DNA from: Alphaproteobacteria bacterium
GTDB taxonomy: Bacteria > Pseudomonadota > Alphaproteobacteria > TMED109
Direction: 5' to 3'
DNA length: 63,376 nucleotides
Assembly: GCA_021296265.1 (NCBI GenBank)
Contig: JAGWAT010000013.1
Span: 2,606-65,981, forward strand
The translations under genes and the position numbers were made by a program. Of this stretch, positions 9,063 to 17,408 are shown in pieces (the first letter of the stretch is position 1; the number at the start of each line of letters is the position of its first letter). The notes beneath the pieces were generated by a model that saw only the letters and a program-made list of their open reading frames with translations, had not been told where the DNA came from and made no database searches.

Positions 9063-9835
9063 ACAAGCTCGTACTCGCGGCCGTTTTCGCCGCTGCCACC
9101 GTGACGTTCCACGCCGCCGCGACCGAGAGCATGACTGTCAGGTTGGGCACCGAGGTCGCCTATCCGCCGTTCAACTGGATCGACGAGAACGGGGATCTCC
9201 GGGGCTTTGACGTCGAGATCGGCAACGCGCTCTGTGCGGCCGCCCGCTTCGAATGCACGTGGGTCGTGCAGGATTGGGACGGCATCATTTCCGGCCTCCT
9301 AGCCAAGAAGTACGACGCCATCATCGCCTCGATGTCAATCACCGAGGAACGCAAGGAGAAGGTGGACTTCACGGCGAAGTACTACGACACACCGGCCAAG
9401 TTCGTCCGCAAAAAAGGGTTCGGGCATCGAAATCTCACGGCCCGGGCTGGATGGCTTGTCGGTCGGCGTGCAGCGCGCGACCATCCATGAGAACTTCCTG
9501 CGCGACAACTACGGCGACATCGTCACGATCAAGGCCTACGCCACCCAGGGCGAGGCCAACCTGGACTTCACGGCCGGCCGGGTCGACCTGCTGCTGGCCG
9601 ATTCACTGTTTCTGCTCGAGGGTCTGCTCGGCACTCCGGAGGGCCGCGATGCGGAATTCGTGGGGCCGGACTTTATGAACCCCGCTGGTTCGGCGAGGGC
9701 GTGGGCATTGCCGTTCGCAAGGGCGACGCTGATCTTGTTGCGGCGCTGAATCAGGCGATTGCCGATATTCGGGCTGACGGGACGTACCAGCGGATCAACG
9801 CCGCCCATTTCGCCTTCGACGTGTACGGCGACTGA
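9059..9835 (+). pseudogene. polar amino-acid ABC substrate-binding protein, two frameshifts
   Basis: Periplasmic binding protein of the HisJ/LAO type: signal peptide, then LGTEVAYPPFNWIDENGDLRGFDVEIGNALC and AIIASMSITEERKEKVDFT. The frame is lost near a six-A run at 9410-9415; the protein continues in another frame as GIEISRPGLDGLSVGVQ through EFVGPDFMNP. It shifts again near 9681-9685 and ends as WFGEGVGIAVRKGDADLVAALNQ to a stop at 9835. Joining the three pieces gives a full-length binding protein, so the breaks are recent small indels. A good ribosome-binding site precedes the ATG. Confidence 0.88.
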
Positions 9836-9907
9836 CCGGCCTCCTGAACTGAAGCTGCGCCAATCGATGGCGGTGGCCAGCCCCGCCTCTGCGGGCCATC
9901 GCCAGTG

Positions 9908-10603
9908 ATGCTCGATCTCCACGGCTACGGCCGGATGCTGTGGCAGGGGCTGGAGCTCACGATCCTGGTCGGACTCGGGGCCATGGCCCTCGCAGTGGCG
10001 TCCGGCCTCCTCGGCGCATGGGGCAAACTCTCGCATCATCGCGCCGGACGCTGGCTCGCGGGCACCTATACGACCGTCATCCGCGGCGTGCCGGAACTGA
10101 TCCTGATCCTGCTCATCTATTACGGGGTTCCCACCTTCATCCAGGATCTTGCCGCCCGCGCCGGCCACGATCTTCGAATCGACCTCAATCCGTTCGTGGC
10201 CGGTGTCGTCACGATCGGTCTGATCTACGGCGCGTTCGCGACCGAGGTCTTTCGGGGCGCGTTCCTGGCGATCCCGCGCGGCCAGATCGAAGCTGCCCGT
10301 GCCTTCGGCATGGGCCGCGTCGTGATGTTGCGCCGCATCGTTCTCCCGCAGATGTGGCGCTTCGCCCTGCCTGGCCCGGGCAACGTCTGGATGGTGCTGA
10401 TCAAGGCAACGGCCCTGATCTCCGTGATCCAGCTCGACGAACTGATGCCGAGCGCCGACATTGCGGCGCGGGCCACCCGGCTACCGTTCACTTTCTTCTT
10501 TGCGGCCTCGCTGTTTTATCTCGGCATTACCGTCGTCTCCATGCTGATCCAGGGCCGGTTCGAGGCCTGGTCGCAACGCGGCACGCGGTCCGTGCAGGGC
10601 TGA
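9908..10603 (+). CDS. polar amino-acid ABC permease, HisQ-like
   Basis: 231-residue inner-membrane permease with five predicted helices and the EAA-loop segment GQIEAARAFGMGRVVMLRRIVLPQM that docks the ATPase. The IRGVPELILILLIYYG segment is typical of HisQ/GltJ-type subunits. It is the only intact gene of this transporter operon; its ATPase, binding protein and partner permease are all disrupted, so it probably makes no working importer. A GTG three bases upstream of the chosen ATG is an alternative start. Confidence 0.88.
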   Translation: MLDLHGYGRMLWQGLELTILVGLGAMALAVASGLLGAWGKLSHHRAGRWLAGTYTTVIRGVPELILILLIYYGVPTFIQDLAARAGHDLRIDLNPFVAGVVTIGLIYGAFATEVFRGAFLAIPRGQIEAARAFGMGRVVMLRRIVLPQMWRFALPGPGNVWMVLIKATALISVIQLDELMPSADIAARATRLPFTFFFAASLFYLGITVVSMLIQGRFEAWSQRGTRSVQG

Positions 10604-10604
10604 A

Positions 10605-11368
10605 ATGGAGCTCGCCATCATCTGGGAAAGCCTGCCCCGCCTGCTTGAGGGCACGCTGCTCACCCTCGAGATCACGCTCCTCAGTCTCCTGGCCGGCTTC
10701 TGTCTCGCCGTTCCGCTGGCAATGCGCGCCTGTCCCGCAACCGCCTGCTCTGGATGGCCGCCTACGGATACATGCTGTACTTCCGCGGCACCCCGCTCCT
10801 GGTCCAACTCTTTCTTGTCTACTACGGATCGGGCCAGTTCCAGCCGTTCTCCGGCGAGTTGGGCGTCTGGTTCCTGTTCCGGGAAGCCTACTTCTGCGCA
10901 GTGCTCACGCTCGCGCCGAACACCGCGGCGTACACGGCCGAGATCCTGCGCGGCGCGGTACTCGCGGTGTCGCGCGGACATGCCGAGGCGGCACGCTCCC
11001 TCGGCATGTCCGGTCCGCTGCTCTACCGGCGGATCATCCTGCCCAAGGCCTTCCGGCTGGCACTCCCCGCCTACACGAACGAGGCCGTACTCCTGCTGCA
11101 GGCTACGTCTCTGGTCTCGATCATCACCCTTCTGGATCTGACCGGAATGGCCCGGATCATCGTGGCCCGGAGCTTCGAGCCCTACAAGCTCTACATCACC
11201 GCCGGTCTGATCTACCTCGTGATCACCTACACGTTCGTCCTGGTGTCTCGTCGCGTCGAACGCCGCCTGTCCGCCCACCTGCGGGAACAGCCGGTGGGAG
11301 CATCGGCAGCGCAGCCGGGCGCTGAGCAAAAGCCCGGGCGAGCGGACCTGACAGGCGAGGGCCGGTGA
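10605..11368 (+). pseudogene. polar amino-acid ABC permease, HisM-like, frameshifted
   Basis: The gene opens with MELAIIWESLPRLLEGTLL and runs in frame to VPLAM, then the reading frame breaks near 10724. The rest continues in a second frame: NRLLWMAAYGYMLYFRGTPL, the EAA-loop region GHAEAARSLGMSGPLLYRRIILP and AYTNEAVLLLQATSLVSIITLLD, to a stop at 11368. Restoring one G after 10724 would give LAMARLSRN, the expected sequence, so this is a single-base loss. It overlaps the next gene by GTGA. Confidence 0.88.
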
Positions 11369-11789
11369 ACTTCTGGGACACTTCTGCGCTCATCGCTCTT
11401 GAGTGCGATAAAACTCACCGGGAACTCGCCGTCCGCATGCTGGAGCAGGATGACCGAATGGCCGTGTGGTGGGGTGCCATGGTCGAGTATGTCGCGGCGC
11501 TTGCTCGGCGGGAACGCGAGGGAAGCCTGACGCCGACCGACGTCTCGACCCACTGCAGGCAGCTGCAGGCGCCGTCGCAATCCTGTACGAGGTCTGGCCG
11601 GACCAGCGGGTCACAGACGTTGCCGGGCGTCCGCTTCGAATACACCCGCTTCGAGCCGGTGACGCCCTGCAATTGGCCGCCGCGCTGGCAGCGGCTGACG
11701 GCGATCCCGGCAGCATCGGTTTCGTCTGTTTCGACGGGCGTCTGAACGAAGCTGCCTCTCGCGAGGGTTTTGCGACACTCGAATCCTGA
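11365..11789 (+). pseudogene. PIN-domain RNase, frameshifted
   Basis: The GTG at 11365 starts VNFWDTSALIALE, the first PIN motif with the metal-binding aspartate. The frame carries on through VEYVAALARREREGSLTPTD and breaks near 11540. In another frame it continues as RLDPLQAAAGAVAILYEVW, then the later PIN acidic region RAGDALQLAAALA and GFVCFDGRLNEAA. One restored base joins the two. No antitoxin gene is next to it, and it is coupled to the decayed transporter operon upstream. Confidence 0.82.
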
Positions 11790-11880
11790 CCTCTGCTTGG
11801 CACTTGATGCCGACGACGCCTCGGGCGTCGATGTCGATCAGAGCATCAGCCGGCCGGGAGCCGGACGCGGGGACCAGCGC

Positions 11881-12660
11881 CTACCGGCGGGGTCTCCGGA
11901 AACCGACCCAGTTCACGATCCCGGTTGCGATCAAGACGAGCATGAAGATAGCGGCCACGTCCATCACGGCCGCTCCGACCGTTCCGAACAGCCGGCCCGT
12001 GTGCAAATCGAGCAGGACGCGACTAAGCGGCAGCCCATGTCCCCGGAAAGCTGAAAGCTGCTCCTCCAGCACCGCGGCGTCCGGCGTGTCGGCCTCGGAC
12101 CAGGCGACCTCCTCCGCGAACGGAGTCCACGTCAGCAGGTCAGAATCGCTGGCAAACCGGCCTTCCGCGGTGCGGATGACGATCCGGTCCTGGGACGCCG
12201 ACGTCCCGACGCGCGCAATCTGGCCAGGCAGGGAAGCCGAGCCCAGACGTTCAACCAGCTCTCCATCACCGGTAAAGACCACGACGGTCTCCGATGTCGC
12301 CATCGCGACCAGCGAGTCAAACTCAACGGCGCCCCGCGCCGTGCCCCTGGCATCGCCAACCTTCCGCCCGTTCGCATAGACCGCGCCATCGATCCAGCTC
12401 ACCCAGTGGTCACCGGCACGAAAGTGGACGGGGTCGTCGACCGGCGTGAGCCCGTACCAGTCGACCACCCAGCCGGCCACGATGTTGGTGCGATCAAGGT
12501 TCAGTCGGTCACCGTGGTTCAGCACCAGCCCGGTGACCGCCACCACGGCCACGAGTACCGCCACCACCAGGCCGATGCGACGATGCCAGGTCCGTGCTGT
12601 CGTCGCCCATCGACGCCAGCGCTTCCTTGAAACCGACTTGGCTCCGTTAGCCTCCGGCAT
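11881..12660 (-). CDS. PepSY-associated membrane protein
   Basis: 259-residue protein with an N-terminal basic stretch, a first membrane helix (about residues 28-48, RIGLVVAVLVAVVAVTGLVL), a large periplasmic part of about 170 residues, and a last helix (about 230-250) followed by a basic tail. The HRRIGL...VTGLVLNH start and the C-terminal DLHTGRLFG...IATGIVNW segment match PepSY-TM proteins, which often accompany flavin or ferric reductases. The gene starts inside the last 14 bases of the FMN-binding gene, so the two are probably one unit moving electrons across the inner membrane (inference). Confidence 0.7.
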   Translation of the reverse strand: MPEANGAKSVSRKRWRRWATTARTWHRRIGLVVAVLVAVVAVTGLVLNHGDRLNLDRTNIVAGWVVDWYGLTPVDDPVHFRAGDHWVSWIDGAVYANGRKVGDARGTARGAVEFDSLVAMATSETVVVFTGDGELVERLGSASLPGQIARVGTSASQDRIVIRTAEGRFASDSDLLTWTPFAEEVAWSEADTPDAAVLEEQLSAFRGHGLPLSRVLLDLHTGRLFGTVGAAVMDVAAIFMLVLIATGIVNWVGFRRPRR

Positions 12661-13213
12661 CGGCGGCGACTCGCGCGTCCAGAAACAGGGCGAGAGCGGC
12701 CAATCGGGTAATCGACGAAACCGACAGCGTGGCGCCGGAGATTCCGTCGATCCGTCCGGTCAAGCGCCGGTTCTCGTTCAGCTCAAGGCCTCGAAACTGA
12801 TCGGTAAAGAATGGATACCGAACCTCCCAGCCATGGGATTCACGATAGATGAGGATCCGGATTTCGGCGAGCCTGCCGTCATCAACGATGAACCCCGCGG
12901 TAATCGGCTCGTATTTCCCAATCTCCTCCAAGATCCAGGCGGTGCGGCTTCCGTGCCGCCAGTACTTGATCCGCAACCCGCCGTACCGGTGGCCAAGGAT
13001 GGTCGTGATGTCGTCCTGAATGCCACCTCTCAGCCAGAGGTTCTTGCTTGAGGGCGGCTCGCCGTCGAACGCCAGGGCCACGAAGTCTGCCGGCGGAAGA
13101 TAGATATCTTCGGCGAGGGCGCGTTCAGGGACCGCCGACAGGATCCCGACGGCAAGCGAAAAGGCGATCCGGAACCGGGGCGACGGCCCGCAGGCCAAGC
13201 TGCGGGCCGCCAT
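12647..13213 (-). CDS. periplasmic FMN-binding domain protein
   Basis: 188-residue protein with a signal peptide (about residues 1-34, ending ALAED). The C-terminal half is an FMN-binding domain of the NqrC/RnfG/NosR type. The motif DGISGATLS near residue 160 is the (S/T)GAT(L/A)-(S/T) site where ApbE attaches FMN covalently to the threonine. It also has GGLRIKYWRHG and GFIVDDGRLAEIRILIYRESHGW typical of the domain. No ApbE gene is in the window. It sits between a porin and the PepSY gene, a layout that suggests extracytoplasmic electron transfer. Confidence 0.82.
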   Translation of the reverse strand: MAARSLACGPSPRFRIAFSLAVGILSAVPERALAEDIYLPPADFVALAFDGEPPSSKNLWLRGGIQDDITTILGHRYGGLRIKYWRHGSRTAWILEEIGKYEPITAGFIVDDGRLAEIRILIYRESHGWEVRYPFFTDQFRGLELNENRRLTGRIDGISGATLSVSSITRLAALALFLDARVAADAGG

Positions 13214-13217
13214 TTGC

Positions 13218-14442
13218 CTAGAACTGGTAACCGACGCCCAGGCTCAGCGTGCTCGCGTCTTCCGAACCGGGCTTCTCGAGCGTCGCGTAGTCGGCCTTCA
13301 GCACAGCGTTGGGGTGCAGCCAATAGTTAATGCCCACCACCCACTGGCTCTCCTCGGTATCGGCGCTATTGCCGGCCCTGGTGTCCCAGGTCTCGTAGCG
13401 GGCAAAGGGCCATCCGGACGGATGGCTCAAGGTACCATCCGTTCTGGGAGTCGGCCCCGAGTGCTGCCGCCTCATCGCCGTCGATCTCCCATCCCGCGTA
13501 GAGCGCCCGCAGCCCGAGCGACATCGAATTGGAAATCGGCCGGGTCACGTCGGCATTGGCCACGACCAGGGTGCCGCTCGCGTCGCTACCCTGCGTGAGG
13601 TCCGCCTGATGCTGCAGCGCGGCGGCCAGTTCGACCCCCGGCATCCCCGTGTAGCGGATCCGTCCGGTCACTGCCCCGTCTTCGAAGTCGTGGTTCGCGA
13701 CCTTTCCGCGACCACTCCGGATCTTGAAGCTGTCCGTCGGCACCTTCAGGCCGCTGTGGAGCATCACGTCGAGCTGGACGCCGGCCTCGGTAGTCATCGT
13801 GCCGGAGACGCCGGCCTCCCACCAGGTGGTGGGGACGATGACGTTCTCGATCTTGTTGCGCTCGACGCCGTAGAAGGTTGGCGGCTCGTGGACCTCGTTG
13901 AGGAGACCCACGGGCATCAGCATGATGCCGGCCCGGCCCGTGACGGAGTTGCTGAAGTCACGCTCAATGTAGGCCTGCTCCAACTCGACCTCGCCCGGCT
14001 TGCCGTCGCCAGCCAGCGAGTGCTCGAGTTCGAGCTCGGAGAACATCCGGGTCGTCGCGTTGAAATCGTGGCCAAAGAACAGGACGTAGCGGTGAAAATC
14101 GACCCTGTCCAATGAGTCCTCTTTGATGTTGTAATGCAGTTCGCCGTATCCGCCGATCTGGGTGCGGTCCCACCAACCGGCTCCTGCTGTTCCGGCATCC
14201 ATCGATTCTACGACCGCCTCGATCGCCTGGGTCGTTTCCTCTACCTGCGCCTCGCCGGCGCCGATCCGTTCCTTCAATGCGTCGATCTCCTGCTGTTGCT
14301 GCTGGATGACCTGCCACATTTCCTCCGGCGACGGCATCTCCTGCGCAACGGCACTGCCCGCTGTGAGCGCAACCACTACGGCACACGCCCCGTTGAATAC
14401 GGTACTGCGGCGCACCGCGGGCAAGATCTGATTCGTGTTCAT
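13218..14442 (-). pseudogene. outer-membrane porin, frameshifted near its end
   Basis: ATG at 14442 opens a signal peptide (ends GSAVAQ), then a coiled segment WQVIQQQQQEIDALKERIGAG typical of porins that trimerise, then a beta-barrel rich in YGELHYN, RYVLFFGHDFN and GLLNEVHEPPTFYGVERN. The last segments recall phosphate-selective (OprO/OprP-like) porins. After EPSVRM (about 13420) the frame is lost; the last strands continue in another frame as GWPFARYETWDTRAGN to the final aromatic residue of LSLGVGYQF at 13218. The break lies in a small inverted repeat around 13407-13425, so an assembly slip is possible. Confidence 0.8.
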
Positions 14443-14918
14443 GATGGCACTCCGCCACTGCGAGTAGGAATGACTCGCATTTGCAAATCCATTAACACGG
14501 ATGACTTGCGAATGCAACGCACTCTTAATCGCATTGTTGGCGCTGTTGCTCTGGGGTGACGTTTGGACCCCATTCCGGTGACCCAACCCATCGCCATCAC
14601 CAGGCGTCACAACGGATCAGAGCCCCAGGCGCGGAACTGGTCATTTACCGCCAACGAGATCGACCGGAATTCTCTCAGGCCAGGAAGGTCAGGCGGTCGG
14701 GCAACAACGCGCTCTCGCTGCTGCGGCTGTCCGGGGGAAGGCTGTAGTGGGCGCTCGCCTTCTCCGCAGCTACCACTCCTCTCCGCGCGGTGAATCAATC
14801 TGCACGCGACAAAAGGGTCGCAGTGCTTGCGGGAACGCCATATCACGACCGCATGACGCCGGTGCCCGTGCCATGTTAGGTTCCGGTATGGCTGCGGGTC
14901 GTGGTGCCCGCCGTCATT
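14443..14918. other. intergenic region between porin and tRNA-Thr
   Basis: About 475 bases with no supported gene. It should contain the porin promoter on the minus strand and the tRNA-Thr promoter on the plus strand. I cannot pick out a reliable promoter hexamer pair. No repeat or mobile-element end was seen. Confidence 0.5.
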
Positions 14919-15222
14919 GCCGCCGTAGCTCAGTGGTAGAGCACACCCTTGGTTAGGAATTGCCTGCCCGGCGAGCGATCGCCGGGGCTGAACCGCTCAA
15001 ATTCGGGGAACGCTGCGGGCCGGAAGGCTCATGCCAATCCCGAGCCAAGCTCGCGCCTGCGCGAGAAGGTGTAGAGGCCAGACGGGCGGGGCCCCTCGAG
15101 GGTCAAGGGATGGTCCGGACCACCAAACGCCGGATGCGCCGCGACGGGCGCAGAAGGCGGTCGCGAAAGCGGCAGTGGTGCGAAGGGTGGGGTCGAGTGT
15201 TCAATTCACTCCGGCGGCACCA
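14919..15222 (+). tRNA. tRNA-Thr(GGU), gene split by a group I intron
   Basis: Exons 14919-14953 and 15183-15222 join to a 75-nt tRNA with encoded CCA. Acceptor GCCGCCG pairs with CGGCGGC (15212-15218), discriminator A15219. D stem GCUC/GAGC encloses a 7-nt loop. Anticodon stem CACCC pairs with GGGUG (15185-15189). T stem GAGUG/CACUC holds loop UUCAAUU. The spliced anticodon loop is UUGGUAA, anticodon GGU at 14951-14953. G1-C72, C2-G71 and G34-G35-U36 agree with known threonine identity elements. The unspliced gene has 229 extra bases between positions 36 and 37, so ordinary tRNA finders may miss it. Confidence 0.93.
14954..15182 (+). ncRNA. group I self-splicing intron in tRNA-Thr(GGU), IC3-like
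   Basis: The 229-nt intron follows U36 and ends in the expected terminal G (15182). Guide GCC (14962-14964) pairs with exon GGU, giving the U-G pair at the splice site. P2: 14967-14974/14979-14986, loop GCGA. P3: CCGCUC 14993-14998 with GGGCGG 15084-15089. P4: 15002-15007 with 15039-15044. P5 has a GGAA loop. P6: 15050-15055/15060-15065. P7: GGCCA 15076-15080 with UGGUC 15111-15115. P8: 15090-15094/15100-15104. P9: 15119-15123/15175-15179, with an inner GAAA-capped hairpin. The core CAAAUUCGG, GAGCCAAGCU and GAAGGUGUAGAG matches the Azoarcus tRNA-Ile intron as I remember it. There is no endonuclease gene. Confidence 0.93.
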
Positions 15223-15348
15223 CCACTCGGATGAGCCGGGATCAAGTCATCGGAAACGGCACCGGCCGGGCGTTTGGCATCGGCCGAAACAAGGCCGAAA
15301 CGTCGCTGCCGCCCGCTCCGGAGAACCGTCCGATTTCCCGGTATCCGC

Positions 15349-16218
15349 TCAGCGAAACGTGACGACAGCCTCGGAGTCACCACCCGGGAGACCCGTGTAA
15401 CGCACCGTGATGGTGCGCCCCGCTTCCGTCGGGTGGAAGGTTCCCATGGCACCCAGGCTGAGGACATCGCCAGCCTGCAACCGCTGCCCCTGCGCGCCGA
15501 CGTGCTCGACGAGCCACAACAGAACGTTCAAGGGATGGCCCATCATCGCGGTGCCCTTGGCGCGCTGGATTTCTCTGCCCGTGTCATCGAGCGTGAAGGA
15601 TTCCAAATTCCCAAGCGCCTCGATGAATGCCGGCGTCGGCTCGACGGGAATGGCCTTGCCGACCACGCCGTAACGCGACGCCACGTTGTAGCCGGCAATC
15701 GTCGCAAGATTCATCGGCTCGCCTTCGGCCATGACCAAGTCGAGCAGTTCAACGAAAGGGATCACTTCGCCGAGATAGCGGACGGCTTCCTCCGGCGTAC
15801 GCGCTTCGTTGATCCGTTCGTCGGCGACCGTGATGATCAGATCGGCCTCGTAGAATGACCGGACGCCGAAATCAGCCTCAATTTCGGTTCCCGATGGCAG
15901 CAACATCGACTTGAACAGCACGCCGCCGACCGGTTCCGTAGCGCCGAACCGCTCTTGCAGTGCCTGATTGGTCAGGCCGGCTTTGTAGCCCGCTCGCTCA
16001 CCCAGTTCCTCCGCGAGCAACGCAAGATATTCATCTTGAGCGCAGTAGCCGTCCTCCAGAGACGTGCCGTCGGGGTACACCGGCCCGGGAGTCTTCATGC
16101 GGAAGGCCTCGGCGGTCGCGGCAACGATTTGACCGTCGGGACAGGCTGTCGCGTCAATCGTGGGGAAAAGCACGGCCGCAGCCGCCAGGAGCGGGATGAA
16201 GGTAAACCGGTTGGCCAT
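15349..16218 (-). CDS. exported 2-keto-4-pentenoate hydratase-like protein
   Basis: 289 residues, with a clear Sec signal peptide (about residues 1-25, FIPLLAAAAVLF then TIDATA before CPDG). The mature part resembles the MhpD-like hydratase/decarboxylase branch of the fumarylacetoacetate hydrolase superfamily: AGYKAGLTNQALQERFG, EADFGVRSFYEADLIITV with the acidic metal-site residues, GTAMMGHPLNVLLWL and LQAGDVLSLGAMG. Family members are normally cytoplasmic enzymes of aromatic catabolism, so the export signal is odd. It lies alone on the minus strand. The substrate is unknown and it may not keep hydratase activity. Confidence 0.72.
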   Translation of the reverse strand: MANRFTFIPLLAAAAVLFPTIDATACPDGQIVAATAEAFRMKTPGPVYPDGTSLEDGYCAQDEYLALLAEELGERAGYKAGLTNQALQERFGATEPVGGVLFKSMLLPSGTEIEADFGVRSFYEADLIITVADERINEARTPEEAVRYLGEVIPFVELLDLVMAEGEPMNLATIAGYNVASRYGVVGKAIPVEPTPAFIEALGNLESFTLDDTGREIQRAKGTAMMGHPLNVLLWLVEHVGAQGQRLQAGDVLSLGAMGTFHPTEAGRTITVRYTGLPGGDSEAVVTFR

Positions 16219-16306
16219 GATGATGATACCTACTGTAGCTGGAGGTCAGGAGCGGTAGATTAGGACCGTTAGGCCAATAGTCTGGCGCCGTCGGAAGGCG
16301 AGAACC

Positions 16307-17290
16307 TTGAGCGAAACGACCGTCAAAGCAATCCGAATTCACCAGACCGGCGGGCCCGACGTCATGCGCTGGGAAGACGTGTCCGTCGGCGATCCGGGCC
16401 CAGGCGAGGTGCGTCTCCGGCATACCGCAGTCGGGCTGAACTATATCGACGTTCAACAGCGGTCCGGCGGCTATCCGATGAGGGATTTCCCGGTCGTTCT
16501 GGGCATGGAAGGCGCCGGCGTCATCGAGGAGGTCGGGCCGGACGTGGTCGGTCTCGCTGTCGGCGACCGCGTGTCCTATTGCATGCAGCGCGGCAGCTAT
16601 GCCGAGCAGCGGCTGATCGATGCCAGTCGCCTGATCAAGCTGGATGACCACACGACTGAAGAGGTCGCGGCGGCCTCCACGCTGCAGGGGCTGACCGCGC
16701 ACTACCTGGTGCGCGATCTGTACAAGGTGAAGCCCGGCGACACGACGCTGGTGCATGCCGCAGCCGGCGGCGTCGGGCTGCTGGTCTGCCAATGGGCGAA
16801 GCACCTCGGCGCAACCGTGATCGGCACGGTTGGCACCAGAGAAAAGGCAGCGCTTGCCCAGGCGCATGGATGTGACCACCCGATCCTTTACCGCGAGGTC
16901 GATTTCGGTGAAGCGGTGCGCGACCTCACTAGTGGAAAAGGCGTGGATGTCGTCTATGACTCGGTCGGTAAGGACACCTTCGACAAGGGCATCGACGTCC
17001 TGGCCGATCGTGGCTGGATGGTGTCGTTTGGCCAGTCGTCGGGCTCGGCCCCGGCCCTGAATACCGCCCGGCTGGCGATGAAGGCGCAAGTCGTCACCCG
17101 AGGCGGCCTGTATTATTTCGTCAAGGACCCCAAGGCGCGCGCACGCAACGCTGCGGAACTGTTCGGCCTGATCGCCGACGGTGTCCTGACAGTCGAAATC
17201 AACCAGCGTTACAGACTAAGTGATGTGGCTCAGGCCCATACCGACCTCGAAGCGCGCAAGACCACAGGTTCGACAGTCCTGACGCCGTGA
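16307..17290 (+). CDS. NADPH:quinone oxidoreductase, zinc-free MDR family
   Basis: 327 residues. N-terminal GroES-like domain with VGLNYIDVQQRSGGYP and GMEGAGVIEEVG, then a Rossmann domain with HAAAGGVGLLVCQWAKHLGATVIGTV that binds NADPH, and the GKGVDVVYDSVGKDTF segment. The zinc-ligand cysteines of alcohol dehydrogenases are absent, as in QorA/zeta-crystallin. It would reduce quinones or enones by one- or two-electron transfer. The start is TTG at 16307, the first possible codon; length is typical for QorA. An SDR gene follows after about 120 bases on the same strand. Confidence 0.88.
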   Translation: MSETTVKAIRIHQTGGPDVMRWEDVSVGDPGPGEVRLRHTAVGLNYIDVQQRSGGYPMRDFPVVLGMEGAGVIEEVGPDVVGLAVGDRVSYCMQRGSYAEQRLIDASRLIKLDDHTTEEVAAASTLQGLTAHYLVRDLYKVKPGDTTLVHAAAGGVGLLVCQWAKHLGATVIGTVGTREKAALAQAHGCDHPILYREVDFGEAVRDLTSGKGVDVVYDSVGKDTFDKGIDVLADRGWMVSFGQSSGSAPALNTARLAMKAQVVTRGGLYYFVKDPKARARNAAELFGLIADGVLTVEINQRYRLSDVAQAHTDLEARKTTGSTVLTP

Positions 17291-17408
17291 GCCTGGCTGT
17301 GCGGCCCGGTCCGTACGCTGCGGCCCGCGTCGCCCGCCGCACCCTGGCCAGGACGTTCATCATCACCATGCCGCGGGGCGGCGACACCCTTCCATAGCGA
17401 GACCAGCC

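Noticed and set aside
14941-15222. two tRNA half-genes or a broken tRNA
   Set aside because: The halves match base for base in all stems and the intervening sequence folds as a complete group I intron, so it is a functional split gene rather than a pseudogene.
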